A stretch of 8,957 bases of DNA from assembly GCA_014523685.1 (NCBI GenBank), contig JAATVT010000145.1, positions 1 to 8,957 on the forward strand. Reading direction: 5' to 3'. Numbering within the stretch: the stretch's first letter is position 1; every line of letters begins with the position of its first letter. This document shows, in pieces, positions 1-5,569 of this stretch. A program made the position numbers and the translations under genes. Origin of the DNA: Nitrososphaerales archaeon TH5893. GTDB taxonomy: Archaea > Thermoproteota > Nitrososphaeria > Nitrososphaerales > Nitrososphaeraceae. The notes beneath the pieces were generated by a model, which worked only from the letters and a program-made list of their open reading frames with translations, searched no databases and had not been told where the DNA came from.

Positions 1-84
1 TAAAAAGATAGCAATAGAGAAATCAAACAGGGGAATAAAGGTGCTACGCGGCTCTTACCTTGTATTTGTAGCCCATGTGTAATA

Positions 85-273
85 TTACAGACCTTCTAGT
101 TCAAGGATCAATTTTTTCAATGTGACTAACTGATCACGAACTGTTTTTCTACCCACATCATTTCCTGTCCATACAATTTTCCGCCCTACGAATTGGATCA
201 GTACCCCCTTCTTTAAATATTTAACCTGTTCTAAAACCGGGTAACCCTCCTCATACCTACAATCCTTGTACAA
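85..273 (-). CDS. Small hypothetical protein, 62 aa
   Basis: I do not recognise this protein. It reads as a compact, balanced sequence: a charged N-terminus, a likely beta segment around residues 24-37 (GVLIQFVGRKIVW), then a basic, leucine-rich helix to the C-terminus ending LILELEGL. The start is TTG at 271-273. The frame is open upstream to a stop near 337-339 but holds no ATG or GTG. A TATA-like CTTAAAAG (minus strand, 293-300) is centred about 24 nt upstream of the TTG, which suits a leaderless transcript. There is no signal peptide or membrane segment. It lies downstream of another small minus-strand ORF (360-479), and the two could be neighbouring small genes or remnants of a decayed locus. 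The coding call rests on amino-acid plausibility and promoter spacing only. Confidence 0.42.
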   Translation of the reverse strand: MYKDCRYEEGYPVLEQVKYLKKGVLIQFVGRKIVWTGNDVGRKTVRDQLVTLKKLILELEGL

Positions 274-292
274 TCTTTTTTTGTAATGGGAT

Positions 293-300
293 CTTTTAAG
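293..300 (-). promoter_or_regulatory. TATA-like box for the 62-aa ORF
   Basis: CTTAAAAG on the minus strand, centred about 24 nt upstream of the TTG at 273. This spacing fits an archaeal TBP site for a leaderless mRNA. The match to a TATA consensus is only moderate. Confidence 0.3.
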
Positions 301-359
301 ATTACATATTGTAAATTGATAATGTACCCTTAAGTTTCAAAGATGATTTGGATTACTGT

Positions 360-479
360 CTACTCTATTTTATGTTTGATTTGATCGACATAGTAGGGTT
401 TGTCAATCAATGATTGGATTTGTTCTGGATCTGTCCTTTCCTCTACTGCCAAGGAAGGAATTCTTTTTTTTGTTTCCAT
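360..479 (-). CDS. Small hypothetical protein, 39 aa
   Basis: A short ORF found by reading the minus strand: ATG at 477-479, TAG at 360-362. The product starts METKKRIPSLAVEE and ends YYVDQIKHKIE. It is hydrophilic and looks like a real protein (DPEQIQSLIDKPYYVD in the middle) rather than random A+T-rich translation, but I know no family for it. A TATA-like ATTAAAAT (504-511, minus strand) lies about 28 nt upstream of the ATG, close to leaderless spacing. It may be a genuine microprotein or the surviving end of a larger decayed gene. It precedes the 62-aa minus-strand ORF by about 87 nt. Confidence 0.38.
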   Translation of the reverse strand: METKKRIPSLAVEERTDPEQIQSLIDKPYYVDQIKHKIE

Positions 480-503
480 TGTTGATTTAATAGAGAAGAA
501 GGC

Positions 504-511
504 ATTTTAAT
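504..511 (-). promoter_or_regulatory. TATA-like box for the 39-aa ORF
   Basis: ATTAAAAT on the minus strand, centred about 28 nt upstream of the ATG at 479. It is A+T-rich in an A+T-rich region, so the support is mainly spacing. Confidence 0.25.
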
Positions 512-520
512 GTAGTCTAT

Positions 521-542
521 AGGAAATATATAGGAAGTATAT
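521..542. repeat. Two-copy 11-bp tandem repeat
   Basis: AGGAAATATAT at 521-531 is followed directly by AGGAAGTATAT at 532-542, with one mismatch. A partial third copy (AGATAG) follows. The 11-bp period is close to one DNA turn and lies between the divergently oriented small genes at 479 and 718, so it could be a protein-binding site. It could also be simple-sequence drift. Confidence 0.4.
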
Positions 543-688
543 AGATAGCGTTTTCAGACATTATGAAGATACGTAGCTAGGATAAACATATTAAGTTGAA
601 ATTAACATAAACCCGATTGATCTGTTTTCTAGATTTAATTTTTTGGTTAGAAACTATCTGTAATATGTGGTCCTAAGTCGAATGCCAG

Positions 689-697
689 TTTATATAT
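689..697 (+). promoter_or_regulatory. TATA box for the RHH-like gene
   Basis: TTTATATAT on the plus strand, centred about 25 nt upstream of the A of the ATG at 718. This is the spacing of a leaderless archaeal transcript. It argues that 718, not the in-frame TTG at 731, is the authentic start. Confidence 0.6.
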
Positions 698-730
698 GTT
701 AACGACGCAAAACAGAAATGAAAAAAAATC

Positions 731-898
731 TTGGATGAAAATGATGACTATAATCAAGTTGAGATAAATATTGTTTTAGATAAAACACGGTATAAGAACA
801 TTGTAGAGATATGTAGAAAATACAAAGAACAACATGGCACTGAGCTAACCCCAAAAGAGTACGTACTGATGCTCATAGATTCAGCAATCTCTACTTGA
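731..898 (+). CDS. Small ribbon-helix-helix-like protein, start frame-offset
   Basis: The reading frame is open from 722 to TGA at 896-898, giving 55 aa from TTG 731. The layout suggests a ribbon-helix-helix DNA-binding protein: a beta-strand (VEINIVLD, about residues 9-16), helix A (RYKNIVEICRKYKEQHG, about 19-35) and helix B (TPKEYVLMLIDSAI, about 40-53). Such proteins act as dimeric transcription factors, and 55-60 aa is a usual size for one domain. The best start is ATG 718-720, about 25 nt from a TATA box, but it is out of frame. ATG is followed by A8 (721-728), and removing one A would give MKKILDENDDYN fused to the frame. A sequencing error, slippage on the A run, or true TTG initiation are all possible. 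A T-rich terminator follows. The RHH call is from strand/helix pattern only. Confidence 0.52.
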   Translation: MDENDDYNQVEINIVLDKTRYKNIVEICRKYKEQHGTELTPKEYVLMLIDSAIST

Positions 899-900
899 TG

Positions 901-917
901 AATTTTCTTTTTTCCTC
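901..917 (+). terminator. T-rich terminator after the RHH-like gene
   Basis: A run of mostly T (TTTTCTTTTTTCCTC) begins just after the TGA at 896-898. Archaeal transcription commonly terminates at such T tracts without a hairpin. Confidence 0.45.
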
Positions 918-1265
918 TAATGCTTTTTCAAACATCTATCTAGCAGATGATGCAAATGATTTTGTTAGATCTCGAGCTAAATGCTGTCTAACCTATGCCA
1001 CATACCGGACAGACAAGATAGAATATTTTGACTGGAATTCCTCAAACACGAAATATTTAGACTTTATTTCCATATGCTAGGAACATCAGCCTGCAATCAT
1101 CTACAGCAAAAAAGAAATATGAAGTCTTAAAAAATTCGAGTATAATTTTGAAGTCCTAAATAAATGGAATGACTTAGCTAGAATCTCTAATTCTTTTTAT
1201 AGATATTTTGGAAAGTGCTAGGAGAAAGTAATAGAACCAGTTTTTTCGGCAGCATTTCATAAGAA

Positions 1266-1273
1266 TTTTATAT
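1266..1273 (+). promoter_or_regulatory. TATA box for the secreted jelly-roll gene
   Basis: TTTTATAT, centred about 26 nt upstream of the A of ATG 1296. This is near-ideal spacing for a leaderless archaeal mRNA, and it decides the start in favour of ATG 1296 over the in-frame TTG at 1284. Confidence 0.65.
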
Positions 1274-1295
1274 CCCGACAATTTTGAACAAAACC

Positions 1296-2039
1296 ATGCA
1301 AAAAGAGAAACTTGTATATCTATTGTTAGCTCTGGGCTTTGGCTCATCTCTTCTTTGTGGAGTACCGGTCTCGATGGCGTCGGCGGTTGCACTATCTACG
1401 CCTCATCCAGTCATTACTCAAGTGTTTAATCAAAACCGTGACCTAGATAGCACTGGACAGGATTCTGCGGATGACAAATTCTGGTGGATAAATGAAGGAG
1501 ACATGAAAATTCAAGATAAATTGGGTCACGTACAAGCTGATAAATTCAGGGCATTAGCACTATATGAAATAAAAGACAACCAGAATTATATCGCTCAAAT
1601 GTACTTCAAATATAATAAATATGATGGAAGTGGCGGAACAGATAGTATTGGTTTTTTATATAACTACCATGACGGAGAAAACAAGTATAGTACAGGGATA
1701 AGAGCTGACGGCTACTCAGAGATAAAGGAAAAAAATGATGGGGAATATAGCGATAATCATAATCCTAAAAGGATTTACGGAGCAAGTGGGAATGATGGAG
1801 GAGGTAACAATAATGAAATACCTTCTGACAAATGGATTGGTTTGAGGATAAATGTAATTCAAGATACAGGCCACAACAATCTTAAAATCTACGTTAACAA
1901 TGGAAACGGATGGGAATATGTCACAGAATGGACAGACGATGAAGACATGATGAATGGAGGGCTTGTTGGAATTAGAACTGATGGTTATGACGTAGAATTC
2001 AGAGACTTTGAAGTCATAGATGTTGGAGGAAGTATATAG
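1296..2039 (+). CDS. Secreted jelly-roll (ConA-like/DUF1080-like) protein
   Basis: This is a 247-aa exported protein. Residues 1-30 are a signal peptide: a short basic start (MQKEK), a hydrophobic core (LVYLLLALGFGSSLLCG) and a signal-peptidase site after ASA. The mature part has alternating strands rich in Gly, Asn, Asp and aromatics. It ends with NLKIYVNNGNGWEYVTEW, then GGLVGIRTDGYDVEFRDFEV, a pattern typical of concanavalin A-like jelly-rolls such as the DUF1080/3-keto-disaccharide hydrolase and LamG-like families, where the last strand describes the displaced edge. Such domains bind or hydrolyse carbohydrates outside the cell. I cannot point to catalytic residues, so binding is as likely as hydrolysis. 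ATG 1296 is chosen over TTG 1284 because of the TATA box. It is convergent with the ppx gene. The domain assignment is by overall pattern. Confidence 0.72.
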   Translation: MQKEKLVYLLLALGFGSSLLCGVPVSMASAVALSTPHPVITQVFNQNRDLDSTGQDSADDKFWWINEGDMKIQDKLGHVQADKFRALALYEIKDNQNYIAQMYFKYNKYDGSGGTDSIGFLYNYHDGENKYSTGIRADGYSEIKEKNDGEYSDNHNPKRIYGASGNDGGGNNNEIPSDKWIGLRINVIQDTGHNNLKIYVNNGNGWEYVTEWTDDEDMMNGGLVGIRTDGYDVEFRDFEVIDVGGSI

Positions 2040-2050
2040 ACCCCCATTAC

Positions 2051-2099
2051 AATGTCTCGACCGGCTAAGCCTAGTCCATGCGACATTATAGACATTTTT
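2051..2099 (+). terminator. Inverted repeat plus T tract between convergent genes
   Basis: AATGTCT (2051-2057) pairs with AGACATT (2090-2096), and T5 (2095-2099) ends the unit just past the jelly-roll stop at 2039. The loop is long (32 nt), so the T tract probably matters more than the stem. On the minus strand the ppx gene ends at 2116, so the region separates two convergent transcripts. Confidence 0.4.
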
Positions 2100-2115
2100 C
2101 CTATGTCCATTCCTT

Positions 2116-3624
2116 TTATTTTCTAGGTCCAGAAATTGTATAAATTAATTCAACATGAGCTGCGGATTCAAATAGTTTGATTTTATCTTTTAACAAATAT
2201 TCCGGAAAGAAATTGGTCTTCGATACAATTTTTAACGCTAATCTTCCGGTATCGTCTTTAAATAAATCCACATGAGAGGCAAATCTTTCAAGTATTTCAG
2301 TCAAATCTATACATGCCGCGATTTTCTGTATTGATTTCCTTTTCCAACCCTGCAACATGATACTATACCGACCACACATTTTCTCTGCAGCCTTGGGTTT
2401 TCTCCTGAAAATAATTGATAAAGCCAGAATCAACTTATCTTCATGGCTTAGTCTGGGAAAAACATCATTCATAATAAGATTGAATATAATGTCAGGTTGC
2501 CAAAATTCTGCAAGTCGTCCTAACAACTCTTGTTTAGCATTGACAAAAATTTCGTAATCACCTTTCCTCATTAATCCATAAGATATTAGCATTTGAATAA
2601 ATTTACTTGAGGATTTAGGAAGCTGATAATGATCACATTTATCCTCAATTTGGTCTTTAAGATGGTCATAAAGCCACTTAGCATCCAGCCGAACTGATCG
2701 TCTATTCGAGAAATTGTTTAGATATCCTGTGAGATATCCTTCTCGAAGACCGTGAATACTTACAACCATAGATTCGATTTTGAACTTTTGCATCATTGTA
2801 TTAAGTAAAATAGAAGCAGCAGTTATACTGGACGCTCTATTACTTCCAATAGCATCGATATCGGCTATTTCTTTTAAATCCATCTTGGAAAGCTTCTTTT
2901 TAACTAATTGAACGGAGCGATAATCCATAACATAATTGTGTAAAATGTTAATAGGGTATTTCCTGATTTTCTGGTCATATCTAGCAATAGCACGAATTGA
3001 ACCTCCGACTCCAACTAATTTCGTATTGTTACCATATTCGAGATCACGTGGATCAGGAAGGGTTTTGAGAATCGCTTTTTGCAATTTATTTATACCATTT
3101 TTTGGTAGTCTATTGTCTTTCCTTCCAAATTTTTCTGAGAGTCTCAGAGCTCCGAGAGGAAGTGACATAATTTTTTTTATTCTATAATCTTTGGATCGAA
3201 CAATTTCAAGGCTTCCGCCACCCATATCGAAGAAAAGAATGTCTGGGTAACACGTTGCCCTCACTGCACCCAAGTACGAATAAAGCGCCTCCTCGACTTC
3301 AGATAGAACTCTAAATTGAAAGCCGGTTTGCTCGTAAGCCATACTGAGAAAATCCTGTTTATTTTGTGCTTCCCTTACGGCACTAGTGGCAATCGGCAAA
3401 ACATGTTTGATAGATTTGATGTCAATTATCTCACGAAACAATTTTAGAATCTCTAATACTCGGTCTATGGACCGACTACTCAATGAGCCTTTCTCATCAA
3501 GTCCTTCGCCAAGCCGTGCCTTAACGCTGTTTTCTTCTTCAGTTCTAAACGAATTATCTGAACTTATCACATAATTTACCAATTTTATCGAGTTGAAACC
3601 AAGATCTATGATAGATACTTTCAA
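2116..3624 (-). CDS. Ppx/GppA family phosphatase (exopolyphosphatase-like)
   Basis: This is a 502-aa cytoplasmic protein of the Ppx/GppA branch of the actin-like ATPase fold, enzymes that release phosphate from the end of polyphosphate or hydrolyse pppGpp. Visible motifs are the first phosphate loop IIDLGFNSIK (5-14, with Phe10 where Ser is usual), IATSAVREA (78-86), EEA with the presumed catalytic Glu at 112, the second phosphate loop FFDMGGGSLEI (131-141), GVGGSIRAIA (205-214) and HGLREGYL (291-298). Residues from about 310 to 502 match the size and helical character of the C-terminal HD-like domain, but I see no clear metal-binding His-Asp pattern, so that half is probably structural. The start is TTG 3622-3624, placed exactly 26 nt from a TATA box. 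The nearby PhoU gene agrees with phosphate or polyphosphate metabolism. Since archaea generally lack the E. coli pppGpp cycle, a polyphosphatase role is more likely. Confidence 0.88.
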   Translation of the reverse strand: MKVSIIDLGFNSIKLVNYVISSDNSFRTEEENSVKARLGEGLDEKGSLSSRSIDRVLEILKLFREIIDIKSIKHVLPIATSAVREAQNKQDFLSMAYEQTGFQFRVLSEVEEALYSYLGAVRATCYPDILFFDMGGGSLEIVRSKDYRIKKIMSLPLGALRLSEKFGRKDNRLPKNGINKLQKAILKTLPDPRDLEYGNNTKLVGVGGSIRAIARYDQKIRKYPINILHNYVMDYRSVQLVKKKLSKMDLKEIADIDAIGSNRASSITAASILLNTMMQKFKIESMVVSIHGLREGYLTGYLNNFSNRRSVRLDAKWLYDHLKDQIEDKCDHYQLPKSSSKFIQMLISYGLMRKGDYEIFVNAKQELLGRLAEFWQPDIIFNLIMNDVFPRLSHEDKLILALSIIFRRKPKAAEKMCGRYSIMLQGWKRKSIQKIAACIDLTEILERFASHVDLFKDDTGRLALKIVSKTNFFPEYLLKDKIKLFESAAHVELIYTISGPRK

Positions 3625-3642
3625 TGAAAAATGTCCAGGATT

Positions 3643-3654
3643 TTAGATTATAAG
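3643..3654 (-). promoter_or_regulatory. TATA box for ppx, identical to that of the cupin gene
   Basis: The 12-mer CTTATAATCTAA (minus strand) is centred about 26 nt upstream of the TTG start at 3624. The same 12 bases occur at 4190-4201 in front of the cupin gene, also about 26 nt from its start. This supports leaderless transcription from a TTG start. Confidence 0.65.
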
Positions 3655-3800
3655 CAAAATGCCCAAATCCATGTTGCCATAGTATTACTTGCAGAAAACC
3701 CGTGCCAAGACATATCGATTGTTTCTATTCGGTTTGGCAACATTATATTAGAGTCTGTCGCCACAAAAATACTGTTAAGGCAAATAAAATTTTAGTTGCC

Positions 3801-4172
3801 TCAGCTCTTCTTGGCATAGTCCTTCAATCCTGTAAAATCGATCGCGACCACAGGATCATTTCCTACAACCCATGCATTATGTCCAGGTGGAATTACACCC
3901 GTATCGCCAGGACCAAACTCTTCTACAGAACCATCGTCCATAACGACCTTCAATCTCCCTGAAATAAAATACTGTGTATGTGGTGCTTCACAACTATTTG
4001 TTTTAACTATTGGTTTTACACACTTCTCCCAGCTCCAACCTGGCTCTAAGACACCTCGTCCTATGATAACATCACCAAGGTTTGCAAGATCTATCTTGCC
4101 TTTTTCAAATGTTCGTGTTTCATCTGGAGAGGAATCGAGATTTTTCTTTTGCATTTTTGTTGATGCGGCCAT
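3801..4172 (-). CDS. Single-domain cupin protein
   Basis: This 123-aa cytoplasmic protein has one cupin beta-barrel. Motif 1 is the segment CEAPHTQYFISG (61-72): His65 is present, but the second His of the classical HxH is Gln67. Motif 2 is FGPGDTGVIPPGHNAWVVGN (86-105) with His98. This form (pH.qy..SG, then a D-G turn, then IPPGH.AWVVG) is a recurring small-cupin family in soil bacteria and archaea. Members usually bind one metal ion, and substrates are mostly unknown. The partial metal ligand set leaves catalysis open, and a ligand-binding or stress role is possible. The first about 20 residues are polar and may be disordered. ATG 4170-4172 lies 26 nt from a TATA box, so the mRNA is likely leaderless. 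It is 176 nt upstream of ppx on the same strand, but ppx has its own promoter. Confidence 0.82.
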   Translation of the reverse strand: MAASTKMQKKNLDSSPDETRTFEKGKIDLANLGDVIIGRGVLEPGWSWEKCVKPIVKTNSCEAPHTQYFISGRLKVVMDDGSVEEFGPGDTGVIPPGHNAWVVGNDPVVAIDFTGLKDYAKKS

Positions 4173-4189
4173 GCCTGAGTTAAGGTTTG

Positions 4190-4201
4190 TTAGATTATAA
4201 G
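4190..4201 (-). promoter_or_regulatory. TATA box for the cupin gene
   Basis: CTTATAATCTAA (minus strand), centred about 26 nt upstream of the ATG at 4172. It is identical over 12 bases to the ppx box at 3643-3654. Confidence 0.65.
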
Positions 4202-4314
4202 TATTGCTGACCAGAAAGAAATACCTGACCAGGCGAAATAATATAAATGTAACAGGACTGAAGTGTAAACTATATTTAAGATTTGGGGATCAGAAAGAAT
4301 ATGTCATAATAAAC

Positions 4315-4355
4315 AAAAAATAGTGCCAAAGGATTTATGGTCTGATCCGATCAGA
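4315..4355 (-). terminator. Perfect palindrome and T6 tract downstream of the NHL gene
   Basis: TCTGATC-C-GATCAGA (4341-4355) is a perfect 7+1+7 inverted repeat, 53 nt past the NHL stop. About 20 nt further in the transcript direction is a T6 tract (A6 at 4315-4320 on the plus strand). The T tract fits an archaeal terminator. The palindrome could be part of it or a separate protein-binding site. Confidence 0.35.
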
Positions 4356-4408
4356 TGAAATGTGCTCACTTAATCTCCATACCACCGCCATTTAAAATCC
4401 ATTGCATC

Positions 4409-5359
4409 TCAACTTTTGGGAATATACATCTGAACGTTATTATTTGTTGTATCGGCAACATACACATGGCCAACATGATCCACAGCAATACTTTCTGGCT
4501 TTGAAAATTGTCCATCTCCATCGCCTTTACTTCCCCACTTGGCGATAAAGGTACCATTTTTGTCAAAAGTTTGGACGCGATGATTTCCGGAATCAGTTAT
4601 ATATAGAAGACCGGTGGGATCAAAGGTTATCACCGCGGGCTGATTTAACTGTCCATCAGCTGAACCCTCACTACCCCACTTTGTTATGAAAGTACCGTTA
4701 TTCGTGAAAACTTGAATTCGGTTGTTTCCGTAATCTGGAACGTATACGAGGTTGCTTGAGTCAACCGCAACGTCCCATGGTTGGATAAATTGTCCATCTT
4801 CACTGCCTTCACTACCCCATTTCGTTATGAAAGTACCATTGCTTGTGAATTTCTGAATGTTTGCGTTGTCTCTGTCACTTACAAAAACATTTCCTTTTGA
4901 ATCTACGGCCACGCCATGTGGATGAACAAACTGGCCATCTTCACTGCCTTCACTACCCCATTTTGTTAGGAAAGTACCATTGCTTGTGAATTTCTGAACT
5001 CTAGTATTACCTTGATCAGTTATATACACATTACCATCCTGATCTACCTCATTACCATGTGGATGATTAAACTGGCCATCATTTGAACCTGTTGAACCCC
5101 AACTCAAAATATATGTACCATTATTGGAAAATTTGATTATCCTATTGGGTTCTATGTCGTTCACGTATAGATTTCCTTCTGGATCAATATCGACACCTTC
5201 TGGCTGAATAACCTGGATTTCTGAGTTACCCTCTTTGGGTATACTTTGGGCAAAAGTAAATCCAGGCGAGGGTGAAGATACAACTTTTATTATAGTAATG
5301 AATGATAAGAATGCGAAGCTAAGAAGGAGCATTACTCCCACTACCAATAGAAAATGCAA
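4409..5359 (-). CDS. Secreted NHL-repeat beta-propeller protein
   Basis: This 316-aa exported protein starts with a hydrophobic segment (about residues 3-25) that serves as signal peptide or anchor, with a possible cleavage near FAQ-S (36-39). From residue 50 to the end it is an NHL array: five consecutive units of exactly 47 residues (50-96, 97-143, 144-190, 191-237, 238-284) and a final 32-residue unit (285-316). Each runs HPHGVAVD..GNVYV.D..N.R.QKF, then NGTFITKWGS and G..DGQF. Six units make a six-bladed propeller, which generally serves as a binding scaffold and sometimes as a lyase or hydrolase. I see no catalytic signature. Each full unit carries an N-G-T sequon. The start is TTG 5357-5359, because a stop lies two codons upstream. 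An internal ATG at 5333-5335 (residue 9) is an alternative. Confidence 0.88.
   Translation of the reverse strand: MHFLLVVGVMLLLSFAFLSFITIIKVVSSPSPGFTFAQSIPKEGNSEIQVIQPEGVDIDPEGNLYVNDIEPNRIIKFSNNGTYILSWGSTGSNDGQFNHPHGNEVDQDGNVYITDQGNTRVQKFTSNGTFLTKWGSEGSEDGQFVHPHGVAVDSKGNVFVSDRDNANIQKFTSNGTFITKWGSEGSEDGQFIQPWDVAVDSSNLVYVPDYGNNRIQVFTNNGTFITKWGSEGSADGQLNQPAVITFDPTGLLYITDSGNHRVQTFDKNGTFIAKWGSKGDGDGQFSKPESIAVDHVGHVYVADTTNNNVQMYIPKS
4412..5212 (-). repeat. 141-bp tandem repeat array inside the NHL gene
   Basis: Five complete 141-bp units and one partial unit encode the propeller blades without any length variation. Segments 4794-4857 and 4935-4998, one unit apart, match at 62 of 64 bases by my count. 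This indicates recent duplication or gene conversion between blades. Outer units are more diverged. Confidence 0.8.
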
Positions 5360-5390
5360 ACGTTAATTCAAAACCGTTAGTGTGTACAAG

Positions 5391-5400
5391 TTTATTAATT
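5391..5400 (-). promoter_or_regulatory. Candidate TATA box for the NHL gene
   Basis: AATTAATAAA (minus strand), about 36 nt upstream of the TTG start. It would place transcription start near 5369 and leave a leader of about 10 nt. The spacing is less exact than for the neighbouring genes. Confidence 0.35.
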
Positions 5401-5480
5401 TAACTACTATTCTATTTTGGAACGATATCGTCTATGTGACAAGTGTCGCATTAGATCTTGTTCATTCTAGTAAAGGAAAG

Positions 5481-5540
5481 CTTTGAATTTTTTTCAAAGA
5501 ATTCTCATGACATTAATCAAATCAGGAATTATACCCTGAT
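5481..5540 (-). terminator. Two hairpins downstream of phoU
   Basis: Reading away from phoU, the first is ATCAGG/CCTGAT (5521-5540, 8-nt loop), 30 nt past the stop. The second is CTTTGAA/TTCAAAG (5481-5499, 5-nt loop). Neither is followed by a clear T run on the minus strand, so they may be RNA-end stabilisers or terminators. The assignment is tentative. Confidence 0.3.
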
Positions 5541-5569
5541 GGTAATTTTTATTGCTCAATTCTTTTCAA

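Larger units (their letters stand above)
899..1295. other. Intergenic region, no supported gene
   Basis: This 397-nt A+T-rich stretch holds the T-rich terminator of the upstream small gene at its left end and the TATA box of the secreted jelly-roll gene at its right end. A 60-codon frame from 898 (ATG overlapping the previous stop as TGATG) starts inside the terminator tract and gives a cysteine- and aromatic-rich product with no recognisable pattern, so I do not call it. I see no tRNA, no conserved hairpin and no convincing small ORF. Confidence 0.5.

Noticed and set aside
1..84. Possible gene end or RNA at the left edge
   Set aside because: Only a 10-codon frame (MGYKYKVRAA) is present and no tRNA-like fold is visible.
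895..1080. 61-codon plus-strand frame overlapping the end of the RHH-like gene
   Set aside because: It begins inside the T-rich terminator, has no promoter and no recognisable protein pattern. The TGATG overlap is probably chance.
1174..1392. 72-codon minus-strand frame
   Set aside because: Its first third is antisense to the signal peptide of the jelly-roll protein and the rest is low-quality A+T-rich translation.
2357..3574. Three plus-strand frames (2357-2557, 2936-3187, 3386-3574)
   Set aside because: All are antisense to the well-supported Ppx/GppA gene.
3648..3743. 31-codon minus-strand ORF between the cupin and ppx genes (MLPNRIETIDMSW start)
   Set aside because: It has a TATA-like TAATATAAT nearby, but its 3' end overlaps the strong ppx TATA box and it ends before ppx. 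It is tryptophan-rich but shows no leader-peptide logic.
3702..3962. 86-codon plus-strand frame
   Set aside because: More than half is antisense to the cupin gene and there is no promoter or family resemblance.
4366..4566. 66-codon minus-strand frame
   Set aside because: It is an alternative frame over the last part of the NHL gene, whose own frame is certain from the repeats.
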